The translations under genes were made by a program, and so were the position numbers. This document shows positions 35,513 through 45,019 of a DNA stretch of 64,000 nt, in pieces. Under the pieces are notes generated by a model. That model saw only the letters and a list, made by a program, of their open reading frames with translations. It searched no databases and was not told where the DNA came from. Numbering within the stretch: position 1 is the first letter of the stretch; every line of letters begins with the position of its first letter. The stretch comes from Neobacillus sp. WH10 (GTDB lineage: Bacteria > Bacillota > Bacilli > Bacillales > Cytobacillaceae), in assembly GCF_030123405.1 (NCBI RefSeq), contig NZ_CP126110.1, positions 2,542,001 through 2,606,000 on the forward strand. The letters run 5' to 3'.

Positions 35513-35549
35513 TACGGTTAGTGATATAATTATTACAGAAAACGTAATA
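35513..35549 (+). promoter_or_regulatory. Operator-like inverted repeat of the second PadR operon
   Basis: TTATTACG and CGTAATAA are separated by about 22 bases that include a TATAAT-like -10. Autoregulation by the PadR protein encoded just downstream is the simplest reading. Confidence 0.5.
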
Positions 35550-35559
35550 AGGAAGTGGT

Positions 35560-35883
35560 ATTATCAGAGACAATGCAAAAAGCGGAGCATTAACAGAAGT
35601 TACATTCTTTATTCTTCTATCTTTGTATGAAGATAGGCATGGATATGCAATTATGCAGTTTATAGAACAAGCAACAAATGGTCGGCTTATACTCGGTGCA
35701 GGCAGTTTATATGGAGCATTAAATTCTTTAGAAAAAAAGGGGTGGATAAAAATTACTGATATTTCTGATAAGAGAAGAAAGAAATTCCTCATTACTGAAC
35801 AGGGAAAAGAAATTGCAAAGCAAGAATGTATGAGGATTAAAGATTTATCAATGTTTGCTGAAAAAATCATTGGAGGGAAATAA
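35560..35883 (+). CDS. PadR-family regulator, probably with an ATT/ATC start
   Basis: A PadR winged helix of about 108 residues (SGALTEVTFFILLSLYEDRHGYAIMQF, GAGSLYGALNSLEKKGWI, DKRRKKFLITEQGKEIA). The N-terminal helix, essential for the fold, begins well before the first TTG at 35623. Upstream in frame, after the stop at 35548, the only plausible starts are ATT 35560 or ATC 35563, placed 4-7 bases after AAGGAAG. Either a rare start codon is used or an original ATG was lost. The gene is followed by its DUF2812 partner with 1 base between them. Confidence 0.8.
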   Translation: MIRDNAKSGALTEVTFFILLSLYEDRHGYAIMQFIEQATNGRLILGAGSLYGALNSLEKKGWIKITDISDKRRKKFLITEQGKEIAKQECMRIKDLSMFAEKIIGGK

Positions 35884-35884
35884 C

Positions 35885-36493
35885 ATGAGAAAATATCGTT
35901 ATTTTGGAGCTTTATTAGATACACAAGAAAAATGGCTTAACAAAATGGCTAGTAACGGTTATAAGTTTATTCGTGTTGAAAAGCTCTTATATGAATTTGA
36001 AAAATGCCAGCCAAATTCATATGTATATAAAATAGACTTTGTTGCCTCAAAATCTAAGTCAAAATCAGAAGACTATAAAAGTTTTTTAGAGGGATTAGGA
36101 TATAAAGTGTTTTACAAGAATATCAATTTAAATTACTCTGTTGGAAAAATTCGTGTTCGCCCTTGGGCTGAAAAGGGAGGACGTGTAGCAACCAATATGG
36201 GAGGTACTTTCAATAAAGAATTGTTAATTGTGGAGAAAAAAGCTGACGGGAAACCTTTTGAACTTCATACAGACCTTGAGGATAAAATATCCTATGCTAA
36301 GACAATTCGTAACTCATGGCTGACATTATTTGCTCTCTGTATATTCATCTTTGCATTGCAGTTTATAGATAAACCAGAAATATCTTTAGGAATTATCGTA
36401 GCACTGATAATCGCTATTTTATTACTGTTCCCTATTAGTCTATATCAAAGGCAGGTTATAAAATATACAAATGAAAAGAGAACCAACGAGTAA
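35885..36493 (+). CDS. DUF2812 membrane protein, partner of PadR
   Basis: A 202-residue protein. Residues 1-60 match the DUF2812 start (KYRYFGALLDTQEKWLNKMASNGYKFIRV, YVYKIDF). Two hydrophobic helices lie near residues 145-165 and 170-190. DUF2812 genes in Firmicutes regularly follow a PadR gene. The ATG follows GGAGGGAAATAAC. Function unknown; a membrane sensor or effector under PadR control is inferred from the pairing. Confidence 0.82.
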   Translation: MRKYRYFGALLDTQEKWLNKMASNGYKFIRVEKLLYEFEKCQPNSYVYKIDFVASKSKSKSEDYKSFLEGLGYKVFYKNINLNYSVGKIRVRPWAEKGGRVATNMGGTFNKELLIVEKKADGKPFELHTDLEDKISYAKTIRNSWLTLFALCIFIFALQFIDKPEISLGIIVALIIAILLLFPISLYQRQVIKYTNEKRTNE

Positions 36494-36509
36494 GATATTG
36501 TATTAAGGA

Positions 36510-36839
36510 ATGGTCAATATTCTAGGAAAATTAACACTTACATTTAAACAGGTTGATATAAAAACATTTAAGGAACTCCTTGAATTTCTGAAAGTTGACT
36601 CTATGAATATACAGATTGAAAAACCAATGCTATATTTTGATGATTTTATCCTTAATTATGATGTAAGAACTGTTATTGGAAAAAATGGAGAGATTGCCAA
36701 ATTAACCACAAAAGAAATAGAAGTGCTTTATATGTTAGCTACACATAAAGGAAGAGTGTTTACCAAAGAACAGATTTATAAATTAGTGTGGAACTATGAT
36801 AATATTCCTGATTCAAAGAACCTTACCTTGGTCTACTAA
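36510..36839 (+). pseudogene. Truncated OmpR-type response regulator (DNA-binding part)
   Basis: Residues 40-105 are a winged-helix output domain (LTTKEIEVLYMLATHKGRVFTKEQIYKLVWN). It breaks off at IPDSKN, where intact regulators continue with the recognition helix and final beta hairpin. The N-terminal receiver domain is also absent; the first 35 residues are unrelated. No sensor kinase is nearby. It is a remnant and unlikely to bind DNA. Confidence 0.7.
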
Positions 36840-36969
36840 TGCGTTAGCCAAGTGGTGGTAATGCACCATTTTTATTTATAATGCACTGGTCTTTTAAACT
36901 TGACTAGTATCAAAGATTTAGTTTAATCTTAATTTCCCATACTTGCAAAATTGCACAGAGAGGTGACGA

Positions 36970-39285
36970 GTGAAGAGGATGAGTGCCAAAGATCAAGTGT
37001 CTGTCCGAGACCATAAAGACTATCAAGCAGAAGTGGAGCGCTTAGAGTTTACAAAGGAATATATCCGAACCATTTTAGAAATTTCTGAGGGAAATAAAGA
37101 ATTTTTCGTTGAAAATATGAAACAATCTTTTGCCGACCTGAATTCTAAGGATAGTAGTATGAGCTATACGGATCTCCTCGCGAATGCAAGTTTTCTTGAA
37201 TTAGCGGAAAGTGAACTGAAGAGGTTAGAAAGCGTGATTGGCAAACCATATTTTTCAAGGATTGATTTTACGAGCAATAGTACGAAAAAGGAAGAAGTTT
37301 TGTACATAGGCAAGGTATCATTGTTTGACCGTGTGACACAGCAGCCCATTATCGTGGATTGGAGGTCACCGATTGCCAATGTCTACTATGATGGCCGGCT
37401 GGGAGATGTGTCATATGAAGCATATGGGGAGACACAAACCGGTTACTTAGCGTTAAAGAGGCAGTATGAAATCGTCGATGGATTAATAAAAGAAATCCGA
37501 GATATCGATTTGACTACACACGATGAACTTTTGCAGAAATCTTTGACTGGTAAAGCAGACAATCGATTAACAGAAATCGTTGCGACCATTCAAAATGAGC
37601 AAAATGAAGTGATCCGGGCATCACTGAAGCACCCCATTATCGTTCAAGGAGCCGCTGGAAGCGGGAAAACAACCATCGCACTCCATAGAATATCCTACTT
37701 TCTCTATTCCTTTGGGTTTAGATTTCCTCCAGATAAATTAATGATTCTCGCACCCAACCGACTGTTTATTGATTATATATCTGCCGTCTTACCTGAACTA
37801 GGGGTCAACAAGATTAATCAAACCACCTATATCGATTTTATGAGAAGCTGCCTGGGGCAGAAAATAAAACTATTTTCACCAAATTCCAAGCTGATGAAGC
37901 TCCTTGAAGATAACGGAACAAATAAATCGATTCAATGGGTTTCCAGCTATAAAGGTTCACTCGAATTTAAGGAAGTAATCAATCGATATATAAATGAATT
38001 GGAATATAATCTTGCCCCACAAGAGGATTTTGTCGTGGAAAATTCTGTTCTGATGAAGGGGCATAAGCTCAAAAAACTATTTTTAAAAGAATATACGTAC
38101 TTACCAATCTATAAAAGGATTGGAAAAATAAAAAACCTATTAGAAGATGATTTGAAAAAGAAGAAATCGCTGATGTTATCGAACCTTAACAAGAAGTATG
38201 AAGAAGCACTGGAGAAGGCCCTTTATAACACGAAGATGAAAGCAGATAAAAGAAAGCAAAAAGTAGTTTCCTTAATGGAGATGAAGGAAAAAAGAAAAAA
38301 GAGGGTGGAGCAAGAGGCAAAGGTCGCGGTAAAAAAATATATGGATGCATTTGTCATGAAAGATATTTTCACCTTGTATAAGGAACTAATGACTTCTCCT
38401 GAAAGGATCAAAGAGCATTCCACAACGCTTACTGAGAAAGAATGTAAGATTCTAAGTAAATATTGTTTGCGGATCTTTAATCGAGGTGCATACGAACTTG
38501 AGGATTTAGCTCCGATCTTTTATATGAAGGCAAAAATGGAGGGGATCGAGGAAAAATATAAAATGCGCAGTATTTTCATCGATGAAGCGCAGGATTACAG
38601 TTATTTTCAATTTGCCGCATTAAAAGAAGGCTTTAATACTGACTTGTTTACCATTGTGGGAGATTTAGCACAAGGAATTCATTCCTATCGCGGCTTGAAT
38701 AGTTGGGCACCGGTATTGAAAGATATCTTCCCTAATGCGAATTATCAATCCTTACAAAAAAGCTATCGAACGACCGTTGAGATAATGAATTTGGCAAACG
38801 ATATTCTTCAGTTGATCGACCAAGACTTGCCAAAGGTCGAACCAGTTATTCGACATGGCCAAAAACCACACTTTAAAACGATTGATCCTAAGAATCTGGA
38901 ACAGGTAAGGGTGGAGCTGGAACAAGATACTGCCTCACTCATAGAGGAAGAGCTTCACTCCATTGCCATCATTGGACGTACCGACAGAGAATGCCAAAGA
39001 ATTAATCAGATCCTAGAAAATAGCCATCTTCCGATTCAATTATTAGAGGAAAAGCAAGAGATGAAGAAGGGACATATCGTGATCCTACCTTCTTATTTAT
39101 CGAAAGGGCTGGAGTTTGATTCCGTTATGATTGTATGCTTGGAAGAACGATACTCAAAGGTAGATCTGGATATCAAATTGTTGTACGTGTCCATGACAAG
39201 ACCCATGCATCGATTGTATTTATACGGAAGAGGCCCATCAGATTTTTTATTACATCATGCGGACGATTTACATTTCGATACATAA
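36970..39285 (+). CDS. helD: HelD, RNA polymerase-recycling UvrD-like ATPase
   Basis: A 771-residue superfamily 1 ATPase. The N-terminal arm is a helical coil (residues 15-90), Walker A is GAAGSGKTT at 227-235, and the Walker B FIDEAQDY lies near residue 537, followed by IVGDLAQGIHSYRG (motif III) and the C-terminal STLSKGLEFD-like segment. HelD removes stalled RNA polymerase from DNA. Length matches B. subtilis HelD. GTG 36970 follows GAGAGGTG. It stands alone and ends in a terminator. Confidence 0.92.
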   Translation: MKRMSAKDQVSVRDHKDYQAEVERLEFTKEYIRTILEISEGNKEFFVENMKQSFADLNSKDSSMSYTDLLANASFLELAESELKRLESVIGKPYFSRIDFTSNSTKKEEVLYIGKVSLFDRVTQQPIIVDWRSPIANVYYDGRLGDVSYEAYGETQTGYLALKRQYEIVDGLIKEIRDIDLTTHDELLQKSLTGKADNRLTEIVATIQNEQNEVIRASLKHPIIVQGAAGSGKTTIALHRISYFLYSFGFRFPPDKLMILAPNRLFIDYISAVLPELGVNKINQTTYIDFMRSCLGQKIKLFSPNSKLMKLLEDNGTNKSIQWVSSYKGSLEFKEVINRYINELEYNLAPQEDFVVENSVLMKGHKLKKLFLKEYTYLPIYKRIGKIKNLLEDDLKKKKSLMLSNLNKKYEEALEKALYNTKMKADKRKQKVVSLMEMKEKRKKRVEQEAKVAVKKYMDAFVMKDIFTLYKELMTSPERIKEHSTTLTEKECKILSKYCLRIFNRGAYELEDLAPIFYMKAKMEGIEEKYKMRSIFIDEAQDYSYFQFAALKEGFNTDLFTIVGDLAQGIHSYRGLNSWAPVLKDIFPNANYQSLQKSYRTTVEIMNLANDILQLIDQDLPKVEPVIRHGQKPHFKTIDPKNLEQVRVELEQDTASLIEEELHSIAIIGRTDRECQRINQILENSHLPIQLLEEKQEMKKGHIVILPSYLSKGLEFDSVMIVCLEERYSKVDLDIKLLYVSMTRPMHRLYLYGRGPSDFLLHHADDLHFDT

Positions 39286-39310
39286 AGGGAGGTATCGTCC
39301 ATTCTCAGAA

Positions 39311-39357
39311 AAAGCAGGAATCTGAGCTTGCCATAGCTCAGGTACCTGCTTTTTTTC
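39311..39357 (+). terminator. Terminator of helD
   Basis: AAGCAGG and CCTGCTT outside, CTGAGCT and AGCTCAG inside, followed by seven T residues. Confidence 0.9.
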
Positions 39358-39426
39358 CTATTCACTATCGATAAATAAAAGTGAATAAACATTATTGATA
39401 TTAATGATTTTCGGGTCCTTTGTGTT

Positions 39427-39612
39427 GGAATTATCACTAAACTTCGTGGCGTGGCCGGTGCTCAAATTTTGACTTTGGGCGATGTCAATAAAGAAGAAGG
39501 ATCACCGCACCCGTATGATAGTGGAATCAACATCGATTTTTTTATGTATCAGTTTGAAAGTAGAGTAGCTCGATGGACTATTCAATTAATTAAACATGTG
39601 TTAAAAAACTAA
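39427..39612 (+). pseudogene. 3' fragment of an unidentified gene
   Basis: A frame without start encodes about 61 residues (LRGVAGAQILTLGDVN, SPHPYDSGINIDFFMY, FESRVARW) to a TAA at 39610. The sequence looks truly coding but the family is not recognised. No ribosome site or start precedes it. Confidence 0.45.
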
Positions 39613-39728
39613 CTCCTTTTTTAAAATATAAACATTGATTTAACAACGCGTGCATAATATTAAACATAATTTGGTTGATCTTTCTTTTTAATCTATTTTG
39701 TCAAAATACTTTTACGAGGGGGAAAATG

Positions 39729-41072
39729 ATGATCACAAATACGTATAAAAAATATTGGAATGAGGAAAGAGAAACATTGCATCCAAAGAAAAGAGAGGCA
39801 ATTATTTTAGCAAGAATTAAAGAGCAATTAGAATATGTCTACAATAACCTCCCTTTTTATCGAAAACATTATGATCGCCACCATTTTAATCCCTCAGATG
39901 TCAAAACACTTGAAGATTTCACTACGAAGGTACCCATTATTACCAAAAAAATGCTTGTAGAGGACCAAAAAGAACACCCAATTTTCGGCAGTTATACTGG
40001 TCAATTTGAACCTGAAGAAATCGCAAGAATTCAAGGATCCAGCGGTACCTCCGGGATACCGACACTTTATCAAATAAGTAATAAGGACTGGGAAAGAGCA
40101 TCTGAACTACATGCCATGGCCTTGTGGTCTACGGGCTTAAGACCTCATGATACGATGCAAATCAGTTTTCCATTCTCTCTTTTCTTTGGCGGCTGGGGTA
40201 TTCTACAAGGTGCCGAACGGATTGGGTCTACAGTCTTTCCATTGGGAGCAATTGACTCAGACAGGCATTTAGAAATGATTGAGAGAATTAAACCTTCCAC
40301 GTTTGTCGCTACACCGTCATATTTTTTGCATCTTATGAACAAATCTAGGGAAAAGCAGATAGATTTATCGAAAAGTTCAGTAGTTAGACTCATTTCCGCG
40401 GGAGAAGCTGGCGCTTCCTTGCCTAGTACAAAGGAACTATTGTCAACAGGATGGGGAGCAAGTTTATTTGATACAGGGTCCACTTCGGAAATGTATCCAT
40501 TCATGACAAGTACATCCTGTGAGGCCCAAGCAGGGGTCCACCTTTATCAAGATGAAGTTTTTACTGAAATTGTAAGTGCTGAAGACTCAAATACACCGAT
40601 CCCAATGGGAGAAAGAGGAGCCGTCGTATACACACACCTCTGGAGAAAATCACAGCCAATGATTCGATTTTGGCCTGGTGACGAAAGCTTCATGACAAAC
40701 GAACCATGTTCCTGTGGCCGTTCATATCCGCGACTTCCACATGGAATTCTAGGGAGATTAGACGACATGTTAATAATCAGGGGTGCAAACATTTACCCAA
40801 GTGCGATTGAAAATTGTGTTCGCTCCTTGATGTGGAGTGGTGCTGAATATCAGATTATCGTGGACAAAAAGGGTGCCTTGGATGAAATGACCGTAAATAT
40901 TGAATACCAAAACGGATATAACAACAGTCAGTTAGATGCTTTTAAAAAGGAGGCAGAAGAATTGTTTAAGAGTAAGCTTGGAGTACGTGTTGGCGTTAAT
41001 CTATATAAGCAGGGTATCCTGCCTGAAACAGTATTCAAAGCCCGTAGAGTGATTGATAATCGTAAAATATAA
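39729..41072 (+). CDS. Phenylacetate-CoA ligase-like (PaaK family) adenylating enzyme
   Basis: A 447-residue acyl-adenylating enzyme. The P-loop-like motif is GSSGTSGIPTLYQ; further motifs are DTGSTSEM and the C-terminal hinge GRLDDMLIIRGANIYPSAIE. PaaK-type enzymes activate aryl or other carboxylic acids to CoA thioesters. No other aromatic catabolism gene is nearby, so the substrate is open. I choose the second of two adjacent ATGs (39729), 6 bases after GAGGGGG. A terminator separates it from the sigma-54 regulator. Confidence 0.88.
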   Translation: MITNTYKKYWNEERETLHPKKREAIILARIKEQLEYVYNNLPFYRKHYDRHHFNPSDVKTLEDFTTKVPIITKKMLVEDQKEHPIFGSYTGQFEPEEIARIQGSSGTSGIPTLYQISNKDWERASELHAMALWSTGLRPHDTMQISFPFSLFFGGWGILQGAERIGSTVFPLGAIDSDRHLEMIERIKPSTFVATPSYFLHLMNKSREKQIDLSKSSVVRLISAGEAGASLPSTKELLSTGWGASLFDTGSTSEMYPFMTSTSCEAQAGVHLYQDEVFTEIVSAEDSNTPIPMGERGAVVYTHLWRKSQPMIRFWPGDESFMTNEPCSCGRSYPRLPHGILGRLDDMLIIRGANIYPSAIENCVRSLMWSGAEYQIIVDKKGALDEMTVNIEYQNGYNNSQLDAFKKEAEELFKSKLGVRVGVNLYKQGILPETVFKARRVIDNRKI

Positions 41073-41439
41073 ATTGGAAAATGGTTTGCTTTTTCAAAAT
41101 GCTTTTTTTCCTATTCACGATCGATGAATAAAAGTAAATAAACATATAATAATGCTAACGATAAGAATTGATGAATTTCGTTAAAAAGAGGGGACTCGGA
41201 GTCTCCTCTTTTTCTGCTATTCAAATCCTTTGGCTGTCTCAATTATATCCTCTTTACTGATGCCTCGTTATGAGCATGCCGACTTGGGGATTTGACCCTT
41301 TTTGCCAAAAACTAATCAGAACGTTTACAGATAGGAAAATACATTTTAATATAAAAATAGAATATTTTAAAAATATAGAAAATAATAGATTTATAATTAA
41401 GTCTATCTTATTTACTATTCATTGTTCTGGAGTGATACC
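41073..41439. other. Intergenic region before the sigma-54 activator
   Basis: Contains a copy of a short repeat (41107-41147) also found at 39358-39397, the PaaK terminator, and an AT-rich promoter region for the activator. Confidence 0.45.
41184..41213 (+). terminator. Terminator of the PaaK-like gene
   Basis: AAAGAGG-GACT and AGTC-CCTCTTT arms around CGG, followed by TTTTT. Confidence 0.85.
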
Positions 41440-43284
41440 ATGATAGCTCTTTTTAAAATGAATGATTTATATGAAGACCAAATTAATAATTTATTAAATG
41501 ATTTGGGATACCCAACTGCAAGTTTTTATTCAATTAATTCAATATTAGATCAGATCATGAATCCAATGGTTATTATTACACCAGCCGTTTTTCAGAAAGA
41601 ATTAGAGGGGCTTTCTTTCCCTATTATCCCTATCCCAATAACTATAGGAGAGATAAAAAAGACTATAAAGGTATTGTTTGAAAACCCTGAACAAAGAGAG
41701 TATTCGTTTATAACATCAAAGGAAGAAATAGAGTGGCTGCGTAAAGAAAACGGGGAACATGCTGCGAATGATGAGATTCAAATCTCATTATTAACAGAAA
41801 AACAATCTGCTGCACTAAAGCCTAGTCATGTTTATCTTGCTCCAATATGGATGAAAGGCTTAATTTCTAACCTAGGGATTAAAAATTTACATTTTATTAA
41901 GCCTGCTTTCACTTCTTTGATACCTTTTTTACAGATAGCGGGATCATTAGTGAACTTAATAGAGGAAATTTTAAATGAAAGGTATCAAGTGGATGCAATA
42001 GTCAATTCAACACATGATGGAGTTATTGCGATTGACAGAACAGGAAATATTAGATTGGTAAATGAACAAGCAAAAACGATCTTAGGTGTAAAAGAGGAAA
42101 TGAAGGGAAGAAACATTACAGAGTTCATCCCACAATCGGATATGTTAAGAGTATTAGAAGCCGGGAGAATCGAAAGAGGCGATATTGCTACTGTAGGAGG
42201 CCGTCAAATCGTTATCAATAGATCTCCTGTCATCGTCAAAGGAAAAATTGTCGGTGCCGTATCAAATTTTAAAGAAATTACAGATATTCAAAAAGTAGAA
42301 CTACAACTTCGCAAAAAGCTTCATCAAAATGGCTTGGAGGCAAAGTATCGATTAAGTGATATTATTGGGGAAACACATGAAATAATGGAGGCTAAAGAAC
42401 TGGGAAGGAAATTTGCTGAAACGGAATCAACTGTTTTAATAACCGGTGAATCTGGAACAGGTAAAGAATTATTTGCTCAAGGTATTCATTCCGCAAGTCA
42501 TCGATCACTTGGTCCCTTTGTAGCTGTGAACTGCGCGGTACTGCCGGAAAATCTTCTCGAAAGTGAAATGTTTGGATATGAGAAAGGCACATTTACAGGT
42601 GCTCTAAAAGATGGAAAGCCGGGCTTATTTGAACTTGCTCACGGAGGTACGCTATTTTTAGATGAAATTGGTGAGCTCCCTTTACGAATTCAAGCTCTAT
42701 TGTTAAGAGTACTTCAGGAAAGAACCATTAGGCGTGTTGGCGGAGAGCGAATCATACCTGTGGATGTTCGAATCATTACAGCAACGAATCGAAATTTAGA
42801 GGAGGAGGTTGAAGAGAAACAATTCCGATCTGACTTATATTATCGACTAAATGTACTAGCTCTGGAATTGCCGCCTCTCCGCCGGCGTTTTGCAGATATA
42901 CCTAAACTGGTAGAAGCTTTTCTAGAGGAGTTTAATGATAAAAGAAAAAATAAAATAATCACAGTTGAACAGGAATTAATTTGTTTATTTCAGAAGTACG
43001 ACTGGCCTGGGAATATTCGTGAATTAAGGAATACAATTGAACGGATGGTGGTCCTTGAAGAGAGTAAGAGTTTAAGGCTTCAAGGGGCAAAATTTCTTTC
43101 TGAAAAAATAAGGAGAAGGAAGTTCTCAGAAGAAACGACAATAAATCAAAGTATAAAAAATAAGGAAAAAGAACTCATCCTCACAACTTTGCAAAAATTT
43201 GAAAATAATAAAAAGTTAGCGGCTCAATCACTTGGAATAGACCGATCCACCCTTTGGAGAAAAATCAAAGAATATGAATTATGA
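41440..43284 (+). CDS. Sigma-54-dependent enhancer-binding activator
   Basis: A 614-residue activator. Residues 1-180 are an unrecognised sensor domain; a PAS domain follows at about 185-285. The AAA+ domain has Walker A GESGTGKE (336-343), the sigma-54 contact loop GTFTGA (383-388; canonical GAFTGA), Walker B TLFLDEIGE (404-412) and the R-finger region. The C-terminus (from 575) is a Fis-type helix-turn-helix. The start ATG 41440 follows CTGGAGTG. It lies directly upstream of a -24/-12 promoter and a catabolic operon in the same direction, so it should activate that operon in response to its substrate. Confidence 0.95.
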   Translation: MIALFKMNDLYEDQINNLLNDLGYPTASFYSINSILDQIMNPMVIITPAVFQKELEGLSFPIIPIPITIGEIKKTIKVLFENPEQREYSFITSKEEIEWLRKENGEHAANDEIQISLLTEKQSAALKPSHVYLAPIWMKGLISNLGIKNLHFIKPAFTSLIPFLQIAGSLVNLIEEILNERYQVDAIVNSTHDGVIAIDRTGNIRLVNEQAKTILGVKEEMKGRNITEFIPQSDMLRVLEAGRIERGDIATVGGRQIVINRSPVIVKGKIVGAVSNFKEITDIQKVELQLRKKLHQNGLEAKYRLSDIIGETHEIMEAKELGRKFAETESTVLITGESGTGKELFAQGIHSASHRSLGPFVAVNCAVLPENLLESEMFGYEKGTFTGALKDGKPGLFELAHGGTLFLDEIGELPLRIQALLLRVLQERTIRRVGGERIIPVDVRIITATNRNLEEEVEEKQFRSDLYYRLNVLALELPPLRRRFADIPKLVEAFLEEFNDKRKNKIITVEQELICLFQKYDWPGNIRELRNTIERMVVLEESKSLRLQGAKFLSEKIRRRKFSEETTINQSIKNKEKELILTTLQKFENNKKLAAQSLGIDRSTLWRKIKEYEL

Positions 43285-43326
43285 TGTTTCAAATTGCAAT
43301 ACAATGTTGCAGTTTAAAACATCGTT
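43283..43326 (+). promoter_or_regulatory. Candidate upstream activating site
   Basis: An imperfect dyad (ATGTTT at 43284 and AAAACAT near 43318, with AATTGCA and TGTTGCA between) lies about 90 bases upstream of the -24/-12 promoter, the usual distance for an enhancer-binding protein. Assignment is inferred from position and symmetry. Confidence 0.45.
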
Positions 43327-43329
43327 TTT

Positions 43330-43363
43330 AAAAACAGGGATTTTTATCTCTGTTTTTGTTTTA
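43330..43363 (+). terminator. Terminator of the activator gene
   Basis: AAAACAG-GAT and ATC-CTGTTTT arms followed by T-rich DNA. Confidence 0.65.
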
Positions 43364-43392
43364 TATTTCAGACTTTTCTAAATTTTCAATCC

Positions 43393-43408
43393 TGGCACAA
43401 AAATTGCA
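43393..43408 (+). promoter_or_regulatory. Sigma-54 (-24/-12) promoter
   Basis: TGGCAC (43393-43398), five A, then TTGCA (43404-43408). GG and GC are 12 bases apart as required. The sequence agrees almost fully with the consensus TGGCACnnnnnTTGCW. It lies about 100 bases before the first operon gene and just downstream of a sigma-54 activator gene. Confidence 0.93.
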
Positions 43409-43505
43409 AACATATAGTTAGATTGATTTTTAAAATGTAAAAAGTAGGTTTGAGAACTTTCGAGGTTTTAAAAGTATCATAACCATAGCACAATGGGGGT
43501 TAACA

Positions 43506-44954
43506 ATGGAGAAAATGTATATAAATGGTCAATGGGTAAAGTCCGTTTCAGGGGAGTTTTTTTCATCATATAATCCTGCAAATCATGAAGTAATTGGAAG
43601 GGTTCCGAGGGGAAATAAGGAAGATGTAGATCTAGCTGTAGCAGCGGCGAAAAATAAATTTGAATCAACTGAATGGCAATCATTAAAACCTAGTATAAGA
43701 GGAAATGCACTTAATGAAGTGGCACGAAAAGTGCGTGAAAGGTCTGAGGAACTTGCCATAATCGAGACTTTAGATACAGGGAAACCCCTATCACAGGCCA
43801 GAAGTGATGTAGAAAGCAGTGCCCGCTATTTTGAGTATTATGCAGGTGTTGCAGATAAAATGTTTGGAGAAACAATCCCAGTAGCACCAAATGTTATTGA
43901 TTATACGGTACGTGAACCTATGGGAGTTTGTGCACAAATTATCCCTTGGAATTATCCACTTCAGATCACTTCAAGGGGTGTGGCAGCTGCCATTGCGGTT
44001 GGAAATACGGTCGTAGTGAAACCGGCTGAAGATACCCCTCTGTCGGCATTAAAGTTAGCAGAAATATTTTCTGAGATAGAAGTCCTGAAAGGCGCTCTAC
44101 AAGTTGTAACAGGATACGGTGCAGAAGCAGGAGCAGCACTGGTGAATCACCCTGATGTAAATCATATCACTTTTACTGGTTCAGTTAACACTGGCACAAG
44201 CGTTATGATTTCTGCGGCTAAAAATATTGTTCCTGTAACACTTGAGCTGGGAGGGAAGTCCCCACATATTGTTTTTCCTGATTGTGATCTAGAAGAAACA
44301 GTTTCATGGGTTACACGTTCGATTATTCAGAATGCAGGTCAAACTTGTTCAGCCGGTTCTAGATTGTTAGTTCACTCTCAAATGAAAGATGAATTGATTG
44401 AGAAATTAACCGAGAGAATGAAAAAAATTAAAATCGGCCCGGGGATAAATGGCTGCGAACTTGGCCCAATCATTTCAAAAAGGCAGTTTGATCGAATACT
44501 AGCGATGGTTGAAAGAGCCAAAGAGCAAGGTGCACGTGTCATCATTGGCGGAAAGCAAGCAAGGGTGGAAGGCGCTGAAGAAGGATATTATTTTGAACCA
44601 ACGATTATTGAAAGCGTTTCCCTGTCAAGTGAAATTGCTCAGGAAGAAGTTTTTGGCCCCGTATTGACGGTTTTTGAATTCGAAACGGAAGAGGAAGCTA
44701 TAACTCTAGCAAATGGAACCTCCTATGGTCTCGTAACAGGGATTTGGACAAATGATTTATCACGGGCACACAGAATTGCGAGCAAAGTGAAAAGCGGACA
44801 GGTCTTTATCAATGACTATGGAGCAGCTGGCGGGGTCGAACTTCCTTTTGGCGGGTACAAAAAAAGCGGTATTGGCCGTGAAAAAGGGGTCGAAGCACTA
44901 AGGAATTATACTCAATTAAAAAATATCGCGATAAAAATAAAAAGTGCTGAATAA
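43506..44954 (+). CDS. NAD(P)-dependent aldehyde dehydrogenase (candidate 4-dehydropantoate dehydrogenase)
   Basis: A 482-residue ALDH with Glu247 (LELGGKSP) and catalytic Cys281 (NAGQTCSAGS). It is the first gene behind the sigma-54 promoter; ATG follows GGGGGTT. Within the operon an SDR could make its aldehyde substrate and a beta-hydroxyacid decarboxylating dehydrogenase could use its product, which fits oxidation of 4-dehydropantoate to 3,3-dimethylmalate. ALDH identity is certain; the substrate is an inference from neighbours. Confidence 0.93.
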   Translation: MEKMYINGQWVKSVSGEFFSSYNPANHEVIGRVPRGNKEDVDLAVAAAKNKFESTEWQSLKPSIRGNALNEVARKVRERSEELAIIETLDTGKPLSQARSDVESSARYFEYYAGVADKMFGETIPVAPNVIDYTVREPMGVCAQIIPWNYPLQITSRGVAAAIAVGNTVVVKPAEDTPLSALKLAEIFSEIEVLKGALQVVTGYGAEAGAALVNHPDVNHITFTGSVNTGTSVMISAAKNIVPVTLELGGKSPHIVFPDCDLEETVSWVTRSIIQNAGQTCSAGSRLLVHSQMKDELIEKLTERMKKIKIGPGINGCELGPIISKRQFDRILAMVERAKEQGARVIIGGKQARVEGAEEGYYFEPTIIESVSLSSEIAQEEVFGPVLTVFEFETEEEAITLANGTSYGLVTGIWTNDLSRAHRIASKVKSGQVFINDYGAAGGVELPFGGYKKSGIGREKGVEALRNYTQLKNIAIKIKSAE

Positions 44955-45019
44955 ATGTAAATCCCCTTTAAGAAAATCAAGTTCGAATATAGAAAAGATC
45001 AATGAAAGGAGTGATCAAT

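Larger units (their letters stand above)
35195..35559. other. Intergenic region with a gene remnant and the second PadR promoter
   Basis: It contains the truncated frame at 35292-35354 and, at about 35512-35549, the inverted repeat TTATTACG / CGTAATAA around the likely promoter of the following PadR operon. Confidence 0.45.
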
